A DNA stretch of 64,000 nucleotides from Blastobasis lacticolella (GCA_905147135.1 LR990065.1:1488001-1552000), one strand, 5' to 3'. Numbered from the stretch's first letter, positions 41,501 through 51,760 are shown. The notes: generated by a model not told the origin, from the letters alone. Made by a program: numbers and translations.

Positions 41501-44500
41501 ATATACATGATGGATGATAAATAATCTATCATTATCTATTGGCAAAAAACTTTGGTAGTAAACTGTTTTTACACACTGCCTTTTATGACGTGGTCTAAAA
41601 TCCGGACCATAATATTTTCCCTCATCTGTTACTCAGACTAATCGCGCATTACACAAGATAATATGAATTGAATAGGGAAAAAGTGAGTTGCCTACTTGCC
41701 CATTTATTAAAAACGGGACCATAATAACTCCATTGAATGACAGATGAGTGAATGAATTGGCAATGGCATGGATTGTCATGGCAAGCTTTGCCTCTCGGCC
41801 AAGACCCGCCGAAAACTATATGAAATCTATTCTATTTCATGAATACGTCTAGTTAAATAACCACAACTATTTTCTGTGTGTACATTAGTTGAACACTAAC
41901 CGATACTCTTACGGTGAGGGAAAACATCGCCCGTCGTGATGATACCTGCACATTCAGGCGAGTGAATGTGTAACCATGATCCAATCTGGTCAGGTTCCCC
42001 TGGGCTCACGGAGGTCAGATGGCAGTCGCTCCACTTTAATTACCTGATCTGCCAATCCTGGATCAAGGCGGACCCCGGGCCCTGATGCACGAGAGCACAA
42101 CAGGAAATTACAACTATCGCTGTGGTCACTTACAAATTAGTTCAGACCAAGAGAAAAATGTCCGCTATTGCCAATTCATTTGGCGAGTGCTATAGGTGGA
42201 AATTATCGAAACTGTGGTGACAAACGTGATAGTTATAATAGAATATTCAGAGGGCTGAGTGTAAGTTTTGCTTCGGTTTGACTTTAATATCGCGTTTGCG
42301 TTTATGTGAAAATATGTATGGAAAATGAAGTTTTTTCTTCATACTAATGAGGAGTTTTCCAGTAGGTATTGTCAGTTGTTTTCAAAAAGCATCAATAGAT
42401 GGCGCTCCTACAATTTTGGTACTCTTTTTTTTAATCTGTATGACGGTGGCAGTGATTTCATGCAGCCAACTAATACTAAACTTAAAAATAAAGTGTTTAT
42501 TATTATAAACATAACTGTTAAAGGTTGAACGAAATGTAAAAAGAAATATTTATAGAAGTTGGCACTATGTTCCATTATTATTACAACCTCTAAAATGGTT
42601 GAAAACTATTGACAAATACAATATTATCCAATGCAACGTACCCAGTGTTTATATCCTGTTTGCTAAGAACCTATTTCAAGCGATTATCAATTACCAAAAT
42701 TTTCGGCGCGCCATCTGGCGAGTGGTTAGGAATGCTTTAGATACCTATTGGAAAACTGCTCATTTCGACGTGAACGCAAACACGATAATAAAGTTAAATC
42801 GAAGCTAAACTTACACTCAGTGCTTAGTTCTCATGCCAGTGTTGCCTGTAGCGAAAAGAACCGCCATAGACGCACTTGTAATGGGGTTACTATGCAAAAT
42901 AATCTTAAGTTTCGACACCTCGTTGCCAATTACGACAACGTTTAAGAGTTTAATCGTTGTGGCACTCAATGTGGGTTTTCGTGATTTCAAAATCCACGAG
43001 ATGGCGGTACTGTGACGTGAGGTCGGCTGTCAAAATAAAGCCCTGTCATTGGCTGGAATATATCGTCATTTTACAGCAGCTGTTTCTGTGCAATAGCAGG
43101 ACCAAAGATATTGGACAAAGAGGCATAGCAGGAGCATACTTACATCTGAAGTCACAATCTATATTATGTTTCTATTTTTAATGGTGCATATGTCGCAGCT
43201 GGATGGTTAAATTAGCCGGTTAACTAAACGGCTAGCTTTTCGAGCAATTATTTAGTTGAAAATTTGCCAGTTTCATAAGATTTTAAAGTGATGTTGAAAG
43301 AAAGAAATTGACCTGAGTTTACGGAGCTCCTCCAAATATTGTCACAATGCTAACTCAATCACAATAATCTCAAACAATAATAATAGTTTGCATTACGTTT
43401 TAATTCGGTTGGGTTAGGTTAATGTTGTGACAATGCATGGAGGAGCTCCGTAAACTCGGGGCAATATCGTTCGTTAGACGTAACTTTCAAAGTTCATGAA
43501 TTTGGTCAATTTTCAATTAAATAACTGCTTAAATAGCTAGCCGTTTAATTAACCGGCTAATTTAACCATCCGGCTGCGACACATATAACGTCTCCAAAAG
43601 GGACAGCTATAAGTTGTCAAATACCCCTCCATAACCGCTGCTATTGTCGAAGGTGGCCTTGGTTATCTTAATGTAGTAGCTTTTGTGACAGAGTGAGAGT
43701 GTACATTCTCTATAGGACGATGGTCCATCTATGCTCTATGTCTTTGGCTGGAATATATCGTTATTTTATAGCTGCTGTTTCAGTCCAATGAGGAGTTTTC
43801 CAGTAGGTATAGATAGTTAGTTTAAAAAAGCATCAATAGATGGCGCTCCTACAATTTTGGTAATCATTTTATAATCTGTATGATGGTGGCAGTGATTTCA
43901 TGCAGTCAACTAATACTAAACTTAAAAATAAAATGTTTAATAATATAAACATAACTGTTAAAGGTTGAACGAAGTGTAAAAAGAAATATTTATAGAAGTT
44001 AGCACTATGTTCCATTATTATTACAACCTCTAAATGGTTGAAAATTATTGACAAATACAATATTATCCAATACAACGTACCCAGTGTTTATATCCTGTTT
44101 GCTAAGAACCTATTTCAAGCGATTATCAATTACCAAAATTGTCGGGGCGCCATCTAGTGAGTGGTTAGGAATGCTTTAGATACCTATTGGAAAACTCCTC
44201 ATAGCACGACAGTATTTGACCACAGACCTTACGCCTCACTAGCGCCGTCTGGAATCGCAAAACCCCTAATTATTTTATAATTTTTATTGAAATACACTTT
44301 AGTGACTTCACGATCGCGGCAAAGTCCGCCTTCCATGCTGTATTTTTTTAATCATTTGCTAAAACATATCACAGTAATTTCAAGAAAACTCCAAACACTA
44401 TTTTAGAGGCTAATTTTAGTGCCGCCATTTTGCATCCGTTCCTTAGAATTACTGTGTTATGTGGGTATACTAATCCCGCTGTGGCATCACATCGAACGAT

Positions 44501-47500
44501 AATGACCTCTATTCTCTAGACACAAAGAGCTATTTTCGCCTGCCCTGCCTGAAGAATACATAACTGCCATTGATATTGTACCCATGGGGGTTTTAGATAA
44601 GATTATAATGACGTTTGAAAGCAATTGGTGGAACGACGATAATCTGTGGCAAGGTATAAAAAAATATTGTTTTTGACACTTATTACTGGTAGTAAGACTC
44701 TGTCAAGGCTGAGGAGTCCGCCTGGGTGAGTACCACCGCCTTATCTATTTCTGCCGCCAAGCAACGATGTTTGTACTGTTGTGTTCCGGTTTGAAGGATA
44801 AGGTAGCCAGCGCAATGACAGGCATGAGGCATTTCATCTTAGCCCTCACAGTGACAACGCACCTGCGGTCCTGTGTTTTGTTACCTGCAACCTAAATGCA
44901 TGAATCGCAGCTGATATGGGTGACAGTTACCACTTACCATCAGGTGGGCTGTCTGCCAGTCTGTCCCTGCCTAGCATTAAAAAAAGACAAACAGGCAAAC
45001 CCCGTAGTTGATATTACAACAAACTAACAGGTGACAGATACTAACCAGAAGTATATAGTAATAGGCAAAAACATAGACAAATCTTTATTTGGCCCAAAAG
45101 AATTAAAAATGTAGATGAATTAGAAAGGTGAATCGTAGATGTTACGAGCGACAGTAACCAATTACTATCAGTGGGTTGTCTCCGCCCGACTGAGGAAGAA
45201 CCTCCACCTTACACAGAATACCGCAACCGAACAATACTATTTTTAAACAGTGATTGCATTCCTGCCGGTTACTAAGGTCTCCAGTGCTCCATGGTGTAGG
45301 GATTAGAGGAACCGAGGCTTTGGCAGTGGTAGCATTCGCCTTTTCGTTGCCATAGCGACGTCTCCCGGCCTTTTAGAGGTAGGCATGCATTCGGGATACC
45401 CTTGGGATACCCGTACCGCCGATCTCCAAAAGAACGCCGCCATCTTGATAGAGGAGAATGACGCCACAGCATCCAAACTCAAACTCAAAACTAATCTATT
45501 GAATAGGACTAAATATCTCTTTCAATCGTCGAAAAGGAGGTAGGAAATTCGAATAGGCTCTATGAAGAATGGACTGACATGTACGATTTTGAATTTCATG
45601 ACAGTGGATTTTATGTTACGTTCCACAAATAACACAAATGCACTCAAAATATCAAAGTATTCTGAAGATATTCTGTTATAAAATAAATTATTCTAGCATT
45701 TTATTAAATTTAAACGGTACGATGTTTCATACATGTGTTTCAAAATGAATATGCGAAACGGATAGTAACTGTATATTCCCCAATGGCATTAATTTGGTTC
45801 ATTCTGACCGATACCGAGTTAGGCGGTACCGATTCTGTGACGTCATTCGACAGGATTGAATCAAGATGGCAGCGTACTATCGGAGTTAGGCGGTACGACA
45901 GCTGGTGTTGCTAATGCCTAAGCAGCGGTGACCACTTTCCACCAGGTAGCCAGGTTGCCTGTTTGTCTACCGTATAACACGATAAAAATCGTACCACCAA
46001 CCAATTCAGTATAAAATATCCAGTTTCCCTTACTAGGTACGATATGGTCGAAGAGTGACAAGGCTATATACGCTGATGATAACTCTTGGATGGTGAGGAT
46101 TGGTGGGCCGACGGCAACCCTCGGGACCGAGCTAGCTTTGACTCTGTGGACGAGCGGAGAGACCGCCAAGACGGTAACTGTTACCATTTACCGGCAGTTT
46201 CGTATATTGTAGGTTGAGTTGTAGTTGTACTACAGTTTCCTTTTGTTTAACGTATTTTCGTTGGTTGGATACATTATCGTGTATCGTGTATTTGTAGATA
46301 GATCGTAGGTACATATTGTGTTGGCCGGGTAGTTGTCCTGTAAGGTTCGTCAGTATGTGTAGGTATACTAAATTTATTTTTCCATTCTTCCAGTCGTTTG
46401 AAAGTGTTTAGTAATTGTATTGTGGTTTATACTCTTAGTATATGTATGCAAATGTGCGGCAAATAGCTTTCAATAATTGCTTTATGATATAAAATAAAGC
46501 AGTCAAATCGAAAGAACCACGTCCGCTAGATGGCGTTGTTTTGTTAAAATCACAAAACAACGCCATCTAGCGAACGCCATCTTATTTTTCTTTTAAATTT
46601 GTTTGTTTTACATTATTAACATGTAGAAATCCATTTCACGTTCATATGGATAAATTTACTAACGGCCAAACGGTCAAACCCCTGAAAGAATGGAAATAAA
46701 ATGTTGCATAAAGTTTGTAATAAAAAATGTTCCACCTTAGGTATCATATGTGTTATAATAATAGATAGAGTAGATTTGCCTACCTATATCTTATGAGTAG
46801 CTTTTTTACCTGCGACTTTGCGTAAAATTCGGTAACTACGTTCCTTACCCACATCCCCGTGGGAACTACATTGAACTTCGGGAATAACTATAGCTTACGT
46901 TACTCGCTGATAATGTAGCTTTCAATGAGTGAAAGATTTTTAAAATCTGTTTTGTAGTTAAAAATTATAATATTATAGTATATTTGGCGATGAAGGGATA
47001 AGGTAGTCGCCAATGTTGGCAAGCGAAGATGTTAAGGAGTAGTATTTATATCGCGGCAGTTGGAACACTTCTCTAGCGCGATGTAGGAACGGTCAGCGCC
47101 ATCTATGTACGAATGCCTTGTGCTCGTGTACTCGTAATATGAGTATTGTTGAGTTTCCCTGTTGGAGCGATAGATGTCGCTACATGTACGACAATTTGTT
47201 GGCCGTAATGCTTACGTAAATTTTCCTTGTCTTAAAACTCACTATTACGTACGTATCAACTCAGTAACATGCATCGTTTTGGAATATAGATTTTAAATTG
47301 ATTGTCTGAAAGTTTTGTCCATGACTCCGGTTTATTTTACCCTATTGTGGTGTACAGGCGGTAAATGTTTCTATGGCTGGCTTCATTTTAATATTTATTC
47401 TATCACCTAAAATGGCGAATTTGTATCTAGAAAATAGCGGTTTAATAGCGTTCGTGTCTAGTTGACAATTATAAAATTATCTGCTAAAACATAATTTAAT

Positions 47501-50457
47501 AAAAAATTATTTGTTTGGTATTATCCGACGTCATCAGTTCAGAAACGCCTGCTGAAATAAAAGGGGCAATGTCGCGGAAACTTAAATTTGCTATCAAAAT
47601 TCGAACAGGCGGACCTATACTTGAAGCTAAACTGTCTTTCAATTAAAGTCGTATAAAATGTTAACAAAAATGTGTAGCACCCGTGTGCTTAGCTATAATG
47701 TGTGATATAGTTAAGTGAAGCAAATTAAAAAGGACAGTAATTGTTACAATAAATAATTATAGATTCATGCGATAGTAGCTAAGTGTGATTGATTATATAT
47801 TAATTTAACAAATCCAATGAATGAGGAGTTTTCCAGTAGGTATTGATAGTTGGTTTCAAAAAGCATCTATAGATGGCGCTCGTACAATTTTGGTAATCTT
47901 TTTATAAACTGTATGATGGTGGCAGTGATTTCATGCAGCCAACTAATACTAAACTTAAAAATAAAATGTTTATTAATATAAACATAACTGTTAAAGGTTG
48001 AACGAAATGTAAAAAGAAATATTTATAGAAGTTGGCACTATGTTCCATTATTATTACAACCTCTAAAATGGTTGAAAACTATTTACATATACATTATTAT
48101 CCAGTACAACGTACCCAGTGTCCATATCCTGTTTGCTAAGAACCTATTTCAAGCGATTATCAATTACCAAAATTGTTGGGGCGCCATCTAGTGAGTGGTT
48201 AGGAATGCTTTAGATACCTATTGGAAACTGCTCATTGTTTGTTTACCTTTTCTGTATATATGTCTGAAAGACAGTTTACAAATTTTCGCACCCAAAATTT
48301 GCCAACAAAATTCACTCAGGCGTTCAAACTGTAGAAAAATCCACAAAATACCCCAAAATTGTAATTTGCAGATACAAAACTATGTTCGCGCCACAACTGC
48401 CGCCAAAGAAAGCCGTGGCGGTAGAGAATCTAGCATTCGGAGTCATGGACAAGGTCATATTATCATTTCCCCACGTCTGGTGGCCTAAGGACAGGACATT
48501 TTACGCATTCATTTGGCGTGGGAAAGACAAGGAGGCTTTAAACAGGGACTGGCATACGAAGATCTTTGGCGCCTCATCGCCTTTTGGCTGTGAGAACGCC
48601 CTGACTCTGTGGACGAACGGCGAGACGTCCAAGTTGGTTAGTACCGTGCAATGAGGAAAGAAACTCCTTTTGTGAGGAGAGAGCATGACAAATACTTCTT
48701 GTGCCACAAACTTATCTGATCCGGTGGTTAAAACTGGAACTAAGTGTCGCCATTTTGGGTCAGATAAGTCGGTGACCTACCCTTTGATGTATAAAATAGC
48801 ATCGAACCAACCTAGCAAATTCCGTAGCTTTGTAGAATCTCTGTGTCCATCCGACGGTTCGAAAGAACGTACTCGCTCGTACTATTGACGTTTGACGACC
48901 TGAGTGGTTCAGTGGTCAACGCCGGACTGCCACGGTCCCGGGTTATTACTTACTATTCAAATGTGGAATTAGCTCCCAGCCACAGTGTTTCTTTCGGACC
49001 ATGACAATGGCTCCTTCAAGAGGTATATTAGAGGTGACCGTCTAACTCGAATAGCGATAGCTTTTATACTTCATCTCGCTTGCTCGCGATAGGCACCGCG
49101 AAAGAAGCGAGCGAGATGAAGTCATAAAGCTATAGCAAAATGGTAGGTGGAAGCTCCCCCTGCATGGCTGGCACAAGTGTGCTCTCGCGCGCAGTAAGCG
49201 AGAAGAGCTCATTCATCTCAGTGCTTGGATGCATGTTTGTCTGCAGTATACGTATAACCACATGTAAAACAACATTATGAGAACCAGTAACTGTCGCCCG
49301 CAGCACCTACCATATATTTTTGTTTAATCTCGTTAAAAAAATGCTAACCGCTTGCATTTTTTGGACTACGATTGTGCTTTTTCACTGAAGAATAGAGTGT
49401 CACGCAAGGTTTCTCCAGTCATCTATCATTATGATGCTATTTCTAATAATATGTAAATTTATTAAAAATTAATATGTAATCCAACTTACGCTTCCTAAAC
49501 TAGATACTCATCTTTTTTTTCAGATAGAGACATTACCAGACGACGTTGTGAAGAGGAAATGCATGGAGCTCCTGCGGAAATTCATGGGGCAGAATGTCAC
49601 CGTGCCCGAGCCCACTGGCATCGTTAGGTAGGTACTTGTAGGTGGGGAGACTCCTTGTTGACTGTGACCTTTCTGATGTGAAATTAAACCATAGCGCACC
49701 GCACTGTCACACCTAACCTACGACTAAATTTTGATTAAATAAAGCACTTATACTCAAGGGTCCGTCGGATAACTTAAGCCAAAGTGCTCCCACGCTGGAT
49801 GTTTCTAAATGTTTATAAAGTATTCTCGATGGTTTTTAAAAATATTCTTTTCTCATTTACAATCCCCAAAGCTTTCATGTTAATAATAAATAAAATAAAT
49901 ATTAATATAATAACAGTAAGACGATCTGAGTGGTTCGGTTGGTTAACATGACGTCTGCCACGCAGAGGCCGTGTTCGATTCCCGGCTGGGCATAAATTGA
50001 AATGATGAATTTTAATTTCTGTGACATCCAGAGGGTTGTATGTATAACAAGTACGTATTTAAAAAATATATAAGTAGTTTATCAGTTTTCTGGTACCCAT
50101 AACACTAACTTGCTAGATGGCGCTATGTGAATTGTCGAAGCAATTTATTTTGCGAAACTTCAACATATTGCCATTTTACGAGTTCACTCCTACACACCTC
50201 TTCTTTCCACCCCCATTAGATCGAAATGGTGGAGCAACCCCTACACTCGGGGCAGCTACACCTTTGACAGCATAGCGGCCGCGGCCCACCCCACTGCCCG
50301 CGCTGACCTGGCCACTCCACTGCTGGACAGGAGTGGACGTCCACGGGTGCTGTTCGCGGGGGAAGCTACTGACCCTACACACTTCTCGACGGTCCATGGG
50401 GCGGTGGATTCTGGGTATAGGGAGGCGGCAAGGCTCTTGCCTAGCAGCAAGATTTAA
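35325..50457 (+). CDS. FAD-dependent polyamine/spermine oxidase-like protein
   Basis: Flavin amine oxidase predicted to oxidise polyamines (spermine or N-acetylated forms), using FAD and O2 and releasing H2O2. Join 35325-35500, 36734-36818, 37860-37981, 40363-40579, 41091-41269, 44520-44653, 46037-46173, 49524-49627, 50220-50457: 1392 nt, 463 residues, near the usual family length. Replacing 44520-44653 and 46037-46173 with 48372-48636 gives 1386 nt, 461 residues. N-terminus: Rossmann motif VVGLGAAGTAAA and LALEAQDRVGGR (FAD contact); middle: ADAVIVTVSVGVLKEK; C-terminus: WWSNPYTRGSYTF and LFAGEATDPTHFSTVHGAV, which closes the FAD site. No peroxisomal C-terminal tripeptide (ends SSKI). The start ATG lies 19 nt into its exon with an open frame before it, so an upstream start is possible. 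Substrate is not decided by sequence. Confidence 0.88.
35501..36733. other. Oxidase intron 1
   Basis: 36250-36357 is a SINE-1 3' half (GTATATAAGTAGTACACAGC), directly followed by SINE-3 at 36358-36694, which itself is split by a (TTTA)n-containing insertion at about 36487-36558. The first 700 bases show nothing recognisable. Confidence 0.55.
36734..36818 (+). CDS. Oxidase exon 2
   Basis: (W)IHGTVGSRVYDLAVQNNIT ... DLNLK after acceptor TTATGCAG; donor GTGAGG, phase 0. ELGAEWIHG is a conserved flavin-oxidase motif, so the junction is convincing. Confidence 0.88.
37308..37610 (+). mobile_element. SINE-2 with tRNA-like head
   Basis: Head GATAGCCTAATGGTTAAGAG then GAGTTCGAACTCC (A- and B-box-like), body TGATGAAACCTGCAACATTC, end GGGCCCTCGAGG. 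Older copy. Directly behind it is the MITE copy at 37686-37804. Confidence 0.7.
37686..37804. mobile_element. MITE, second copy of 4990-5102
   Basis: GCAGTGGAGGGGATTTCGCG core and GCCAAGTCTCTTCTTATTTG end as at 4990-5102. Lies ~55 bp before exon 3. Confidence 0.6.
37860..37981 (+). CDS. Oxidase exon 3
   Basis: VFTSDGAAIDEDLVNELVGY ... LVEQAGELEPLGEFITR. Acceptor TTATTTCAAAG, donor GTGAGT, phase 0 in, 2 out. Its second half is repeated at 38189-38259. Confidence 0.87.
37997..38140 (-). mobile_element. SINE-3, partial, between exon 3 and its half-copy
   Basis: Reverse copy (CATCATCACAGCC ... ACGCTGCTGCTCATTTTC). It separates the real exon 3 from the copy of its second half. Confidence 0.65.
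38189..38259 (+). pseudogene. 3'-half copy of oxidase exon 3
   Basis: VGYVRELVEQAGQLEPLGEF then ITR, ~91% identical to the end of exon 3, followed by the same donor GTGAGTATGCC. No acceptor precedes it. The reading frame is still open, so decay is recent or constrained. Confidence 0.82.
38632..38693 (+). pseudogene. 5'-half copy of oxidase exon 4
   Basis: After acceptor-like TTACACAG the sequence ACTGAG...GTACCTCAG.G.GAAC, GAGAA.AAG.ATTTCTTC follows the first ~62 nt of exon 4 with more substitutions than the exon 3 copy; the match then stops. Confidence 0.7.
38713..39852 (+). repeat. 72-bp satellite, 16 copies, derived from SINE-1 head
   Basis: Unit runs from CACTGGTCAACATGCC through GTCCGGGGTCCGTTTCCCGG to GACCTGAAAA. 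Most of the unit is the tRNA-like A/B-box portion of SINE-1, and the last copy flows into the remaining SINE-1 body at 39853. Each unit junction carries a perfect 11-bp stem, GCATGTTGACC / GGTCAACATGC, with a 10-base loop. Copies 9-14 repeat the variant order of copies 2-6 and 8, a higher-order duplication. As 72 is a codon multiple, both strands stay open; these frames are not genes. Confidence 0.93.
39853..40026 (+). mobile_element. SINE-1 body attached to the satellite
   Basis: GGACAGAAATTAAATAAATG, GTTACGGGTCTGGGTGTTCT, tail GGGGCTAGATGGCGTTGTGT. It is the original element from whose head the satellite expanded. Confidence 0.8.
40120..40340 (+). mobile_element. SINE-2 body before oxidase exon 4
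   Basis: GCGACTGAATGTGTAATCAT, AGGTCAGATGG, tail GCGAGAGCACGACCGAGACA. Ends ~20 bp upstream of the exon 4 acceptor. Confidence 0.68.
40363..40579 (+). CDS. Oxidase exon 4
   Basis: (K)LTEYLSANKPEVLENKDFF ... TWNDVSSLTKYEELDGHQHA ... KNGYWTLFDILL. Acceptor CTTCCCCAG, donor GTTAGT; phase 2 in, 0 out. Helical substrate-domain segment. Confidence 0.86.
40655..40946 (+). repeat. Dispersed repeat, family 11
   Basis: Best copy of the family, GGATAAGGTAGCCGCCAATG to GCGATAGATGTCGCTACC. Confidence 0.6.
41091..41269 (+). CDS. Oxidase exon 5
   Basis: NKYNNGSGLPTLETKLGTEV ... TADAVIVTVSVGVLKE(K). Acceptor TCTTATCTTCCAG, donor GTAAGT, phase 2 out. The AD.VIVTV..GVLK motif is a family hallmark. The phase-2 end fits both 44520 and 48372. 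Confidence 0.9.
41885..42115 (+). mobile_element. SINE-2 body
   Basis: ATTAGTTGAACACTAACCGA to GCACGAGAGCACAACAGG; head missing. Confidence 0.68.
42250..42830. mobile_element. Foldback element interrupted by MITE family 1
   Basis: Outer inverted arms 42258-42305 (GAGTGTAAGTTTTGCTTCGG...) and 42772-42822 (...GAAGCTAAACTTACACTC) enclose a complete family 1 element at 42347-42763. Confidence 0.75.
42347..42763 (+). mobile_element. MITE family 1, complete (417 bp)
   Basis: Terminal inverted repeats ~75 bp: ATGAGGAGTTTTCCAGTAGG at the left, CCTATTGGAAAACTGCTCAT at the right, each continuing to an ATTTTGGTAA-type border. Other copies: 43788-44202, 47821-48235, and the dimer at 31668-32500. No transposase. 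Confidence 0.85.
43188..43586. mobile_element. Foldback inside foldback
   Basis: Outer ends ATGTCGCAGCTGGATGGTTA and its near-exact inverse TAACCATCCGGCTGCGACA (arms ~50 bp). Nested within is a second inverted pair, 43315-43349 against 43424-43457, beginning GAGTTTACGGAGCTCCT. No coding potential. Confidence 0.82.
43600..43745 (-). repeat. Dispersed repeat, family 10, inverted copy
   Basis: Reverse copy of 13180-13375: GTTGTCAAATACCCCTCCAT and AGAGTGTACATTCTCTATAG. Confidence 0.55.
43788..44202 (+). mobile_element. MITE family 1, complete
   Basis: ATGAGGAGTTTTCCAGTAGG to TTGGAAAACTCCTCAT, 415 bp, highly similar to the 42347 copy. Confidence 0.85.
44520..44653 (+). CDS. Oxidase exon 6a (alternative pair with 7a)
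   Basis: (K)HKELFSPALPEEYITAIDI ... MGVLDKIIMTFESNWWNDDN, LWQ. Acceptor ATTCTCTAG, donor GTATAA; phase 2 in, 1 out. Homologous to the first half of exon 6b. Confidence 0.85.
44700..44985 (+). repeat. Dispersed repeat, uninterrupted copy
   Basis: ACTCTGTCAAGGCTGAGGAG, GGGTGAGTACCACCGC, GTGTTCCGGTTTGAAGGATA, ACCATCAGGTGGGCTGTCTG. Same family at 55555-55850 and, split by a foldback element, at 7895-8230. Confidence 0.65.
46037..46173 (+). CDS. Oxidase exon 7a (alternative pair with 6a)
   Basis: GTIWSKSDKAIYADDNSWMV ... LGTELALTLWTSGETAKT. Acceptor CCCTTACTAG, donor GTAACT; phase 1 in, 0 out. Aligns with the second half of exon 6b (ALTLWTSGETAK against ALTLWTNGETSK). The open frame on the other strand here is a shadow. 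Confidence 0.82.
46400..46655 (-). mobile_element. Family 4 element with inverted core
   Basis: Contains CGCTAGATGGCGTTGTTTTG and, 15 bp later, its inverse CAAAACAACGCCATCTAGCG, a ~22-bp hairpin at 46519-46574. Confidence 0.65.
46983..47186 (+). repeat. Dispersed repeat, family 11, partly deleted
   Basis: GGGATAAGGTAGTCGCCAAT to GCGATAGATGTCGCTAC, about 85 bp shorter inside than the 40655 copy. Confidence 0.58.
47821..48235 (+). mobile_element. MITE family 1, complete
   Basis: 415 bp from ATGAGGAGTTTTCC to GGAAACTGCTCAT; ends ~135 bp upstream of exon 6b. Confidence 0.85.
48372..48636 (+). CDS. Oxidase exon 6b, alternative to exons 6a+7a
   Basis: (K)YKTMFAPQLPPKKAVAVEN, LAFGVMDKVILSFPHVWWPK ... 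ENALTLWTNGETSKL. Acceptor AATTTGCAG, donor GTTAGT; phase 2 in, 0 out, exactly like the 6a+7a pair. Covers the same protein segment without an intron and is closer to the usual family sequence (LGFG..DK motif). Including it after exon 7a would shift the frame, so use is either/or. Fully open, no stops. Confidence 0.85.
48893..48950 (+). mobile_element. SINE-1 head fragment
   Basis: GACCTGAGTGGTTCAGTGGT ... GGTCCCGGGTTATT; head only. Confidence 0.55.
49050..49140. repeat. Imperfect palindrome
   Basis: AGCTTTTATACTTCATCTCG and CGAGATGAAGTCATAAAGCT are inverted around a short GC-rich loop (GCTTGCTCGCG...). Lies in oxidase intron 7. Confidence 0.65.
49524..49627 (+). CDS. Oxidase exon 8
   Basis: IETLPDDVVKRKCMELLRKF, MGQNVTVPEPTGIV(R). 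Acceptor with a run of nine T and CAG, donor GTAGGT; phase 0 in, 2 out. Common to both isoforms. Confidence 0.88.
49921..50140 (+). mobile_element. SINE-1, full length
   Basis: Head ACGATCTGAGTGGTTCGGTT and TGTTCGATTCCCGGCTGGGC, tail TTGCTAGATGGCGCTATGTG. In intron 8. Confidence 0.75.
50220..50457 (+). CDS. Oxidase exon 9: C-terminal FAD-binding motif
   Basis: (R)SKWWSNPYTRGSYTFDSIA ... RVLFAGEATDPTHFSTVHGA, VDSGYREAARLLPSSKI stop TAA. The GEAT...T.HGA motif contacts the FAD and closes the family fold. Acceptor CCCCATTAG. Confidence 0.92.
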
Positions 50458-50974
50458 GGCGGTTTATTATTATTTATTTATTATACACTAGCAGCTGTAA
50501 GCTGATACGTGTGTATCACGATATTTAGTTCCTGTAATGTCTATGTAGTCTTTTTTTTTAAAACACTTCACCGACCGAGCATGTTCATCAGCCAGGCGCC
50601 TGTATAAACTAAATATTTTTCAAATTCATTAATGATGACATGCAATGAATTAATTATTATTATTGAAATTACTGTTACTAATACTCTATGAACTTATCAT
50701 TGTTACTAAGACTATGGATGTAAATATGAAATAATTTTTTTGAAATTGTTTAATTCCCCTGTGTCCACGACGTAAAGTTAACTTTCGCATTCTCACAAAT
50801 TTTTTTGTTGTGGGCATAAGAAAATGGAGACAGCAGCCAAATATAGCCTGTTAAAACGCGACAACTGTAGACACCAGCACTCACCTAGCTCTAGAGTCTT
50901 CGCTCGCGTCGGTCTAGGCTCGGCCAACGTGTATAGCTAAGGTAGACTAGCGGATTTGTATGAAGCGTCATTGT
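50458..50974. other. Oxidase 3' UTR and flank
   Basis: AT-rich; no canonical AATAAA within the first 150 nt. No repeat recognised. Confidence 0.4.
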
Positions 50975-51335
50975 TATGAGAAATGTATGTAGACTCAAAT
51001 CCTATGTCGTGGATCTTCCAGCTATCCGCACGAGCCGCTTTGATTCAACCTTTACATTGCGCACAGCTAAGGAATGGAACACGTTGCCTGCGAGTGTGTT
51101 CCCTGACGCCTTCAAGGCTAGAGTGAATAGGCTGTTCCTAGACAGGCATGCCCCATCTTCGGCAGCATCGTCACTTATCAGTGGGCTTACCATGAACTCT
51201 TATAGCAGGACCTAAACAAATCTGCCCTGCTTAGACAAGCTTATGTGACACGTATAGCGCTGTCTCGTTCTAAGCAGGGCAGTTATGTTTACGTCCTGCT
51301 TTAAGAGCTCATAGTAAGCACCCAGCTGGTCACCT
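50975..51335 (+). mobile_element. Retrotransposon tail plus foldback MITE
   Basis: 50975-51215 reads [20 protein letters not shown] then ARVNRLFLDRHAP, a reverse-transcriptase C-terminus. 51181-51335 is the second copy of the GGGCTTACCATGA foldback family, with nested inner repeat CTGCCCTGCTTAG. Confidence 0.65.
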
Positions 51336-51559
51336 GCTGACCTGCCTGCCTAGTATCATAAATAAAAAGATAAACTAATCACGATATCAAATTATTATTT
51401 TAATGGCGTTTATTTTAAATTTTATGCAGCCCAGCTCCAATATTCGACAACCCGTCATTGGTGAAAACATAAGTTAGTTTACCGACGGGTCAAGTTAATA
51501 ATAGCCAACTACAGATTGATACAGTAGAAGCCTCTGTTAGTTTCGGCTTCATATTTACT

Positions 51560-51760
51560 CCAAACATATTGGACATAGAGCATAGATATAGCCTCGACCT
51601 ATAGAGAATGTACACTGTCAATCACACAACTCTATATCAATTACTCAATTTTTTTTTTCTAGGTACTACATTAAAATGAGTAAGGCCATCAAATTTGATA
51701 ATAGCAGTGGGTATCAAATACCCATCGTATTTGGAAATTTGTAGGCGTTCTTTTTGGACA
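51560..51760 (+). repeat. Dispersed repeat, family 10
   Basis: TTGGACATAGAGCATAGATA and GAGAATGTACACTGTCAAT as at 13180. Confidence 0.5.

Noticed and set aside
45272..45488. Two overlapping minus-strand frames of 61-66 codons
   Set aside because: Intronic, no domain and no splice support.
48372..48636. Exon 6b as part of a second, separate oxidase gene
   Set aside because: No other oxidase exons for a second copy are visible in the window and the phases fit the existing gene exactly.
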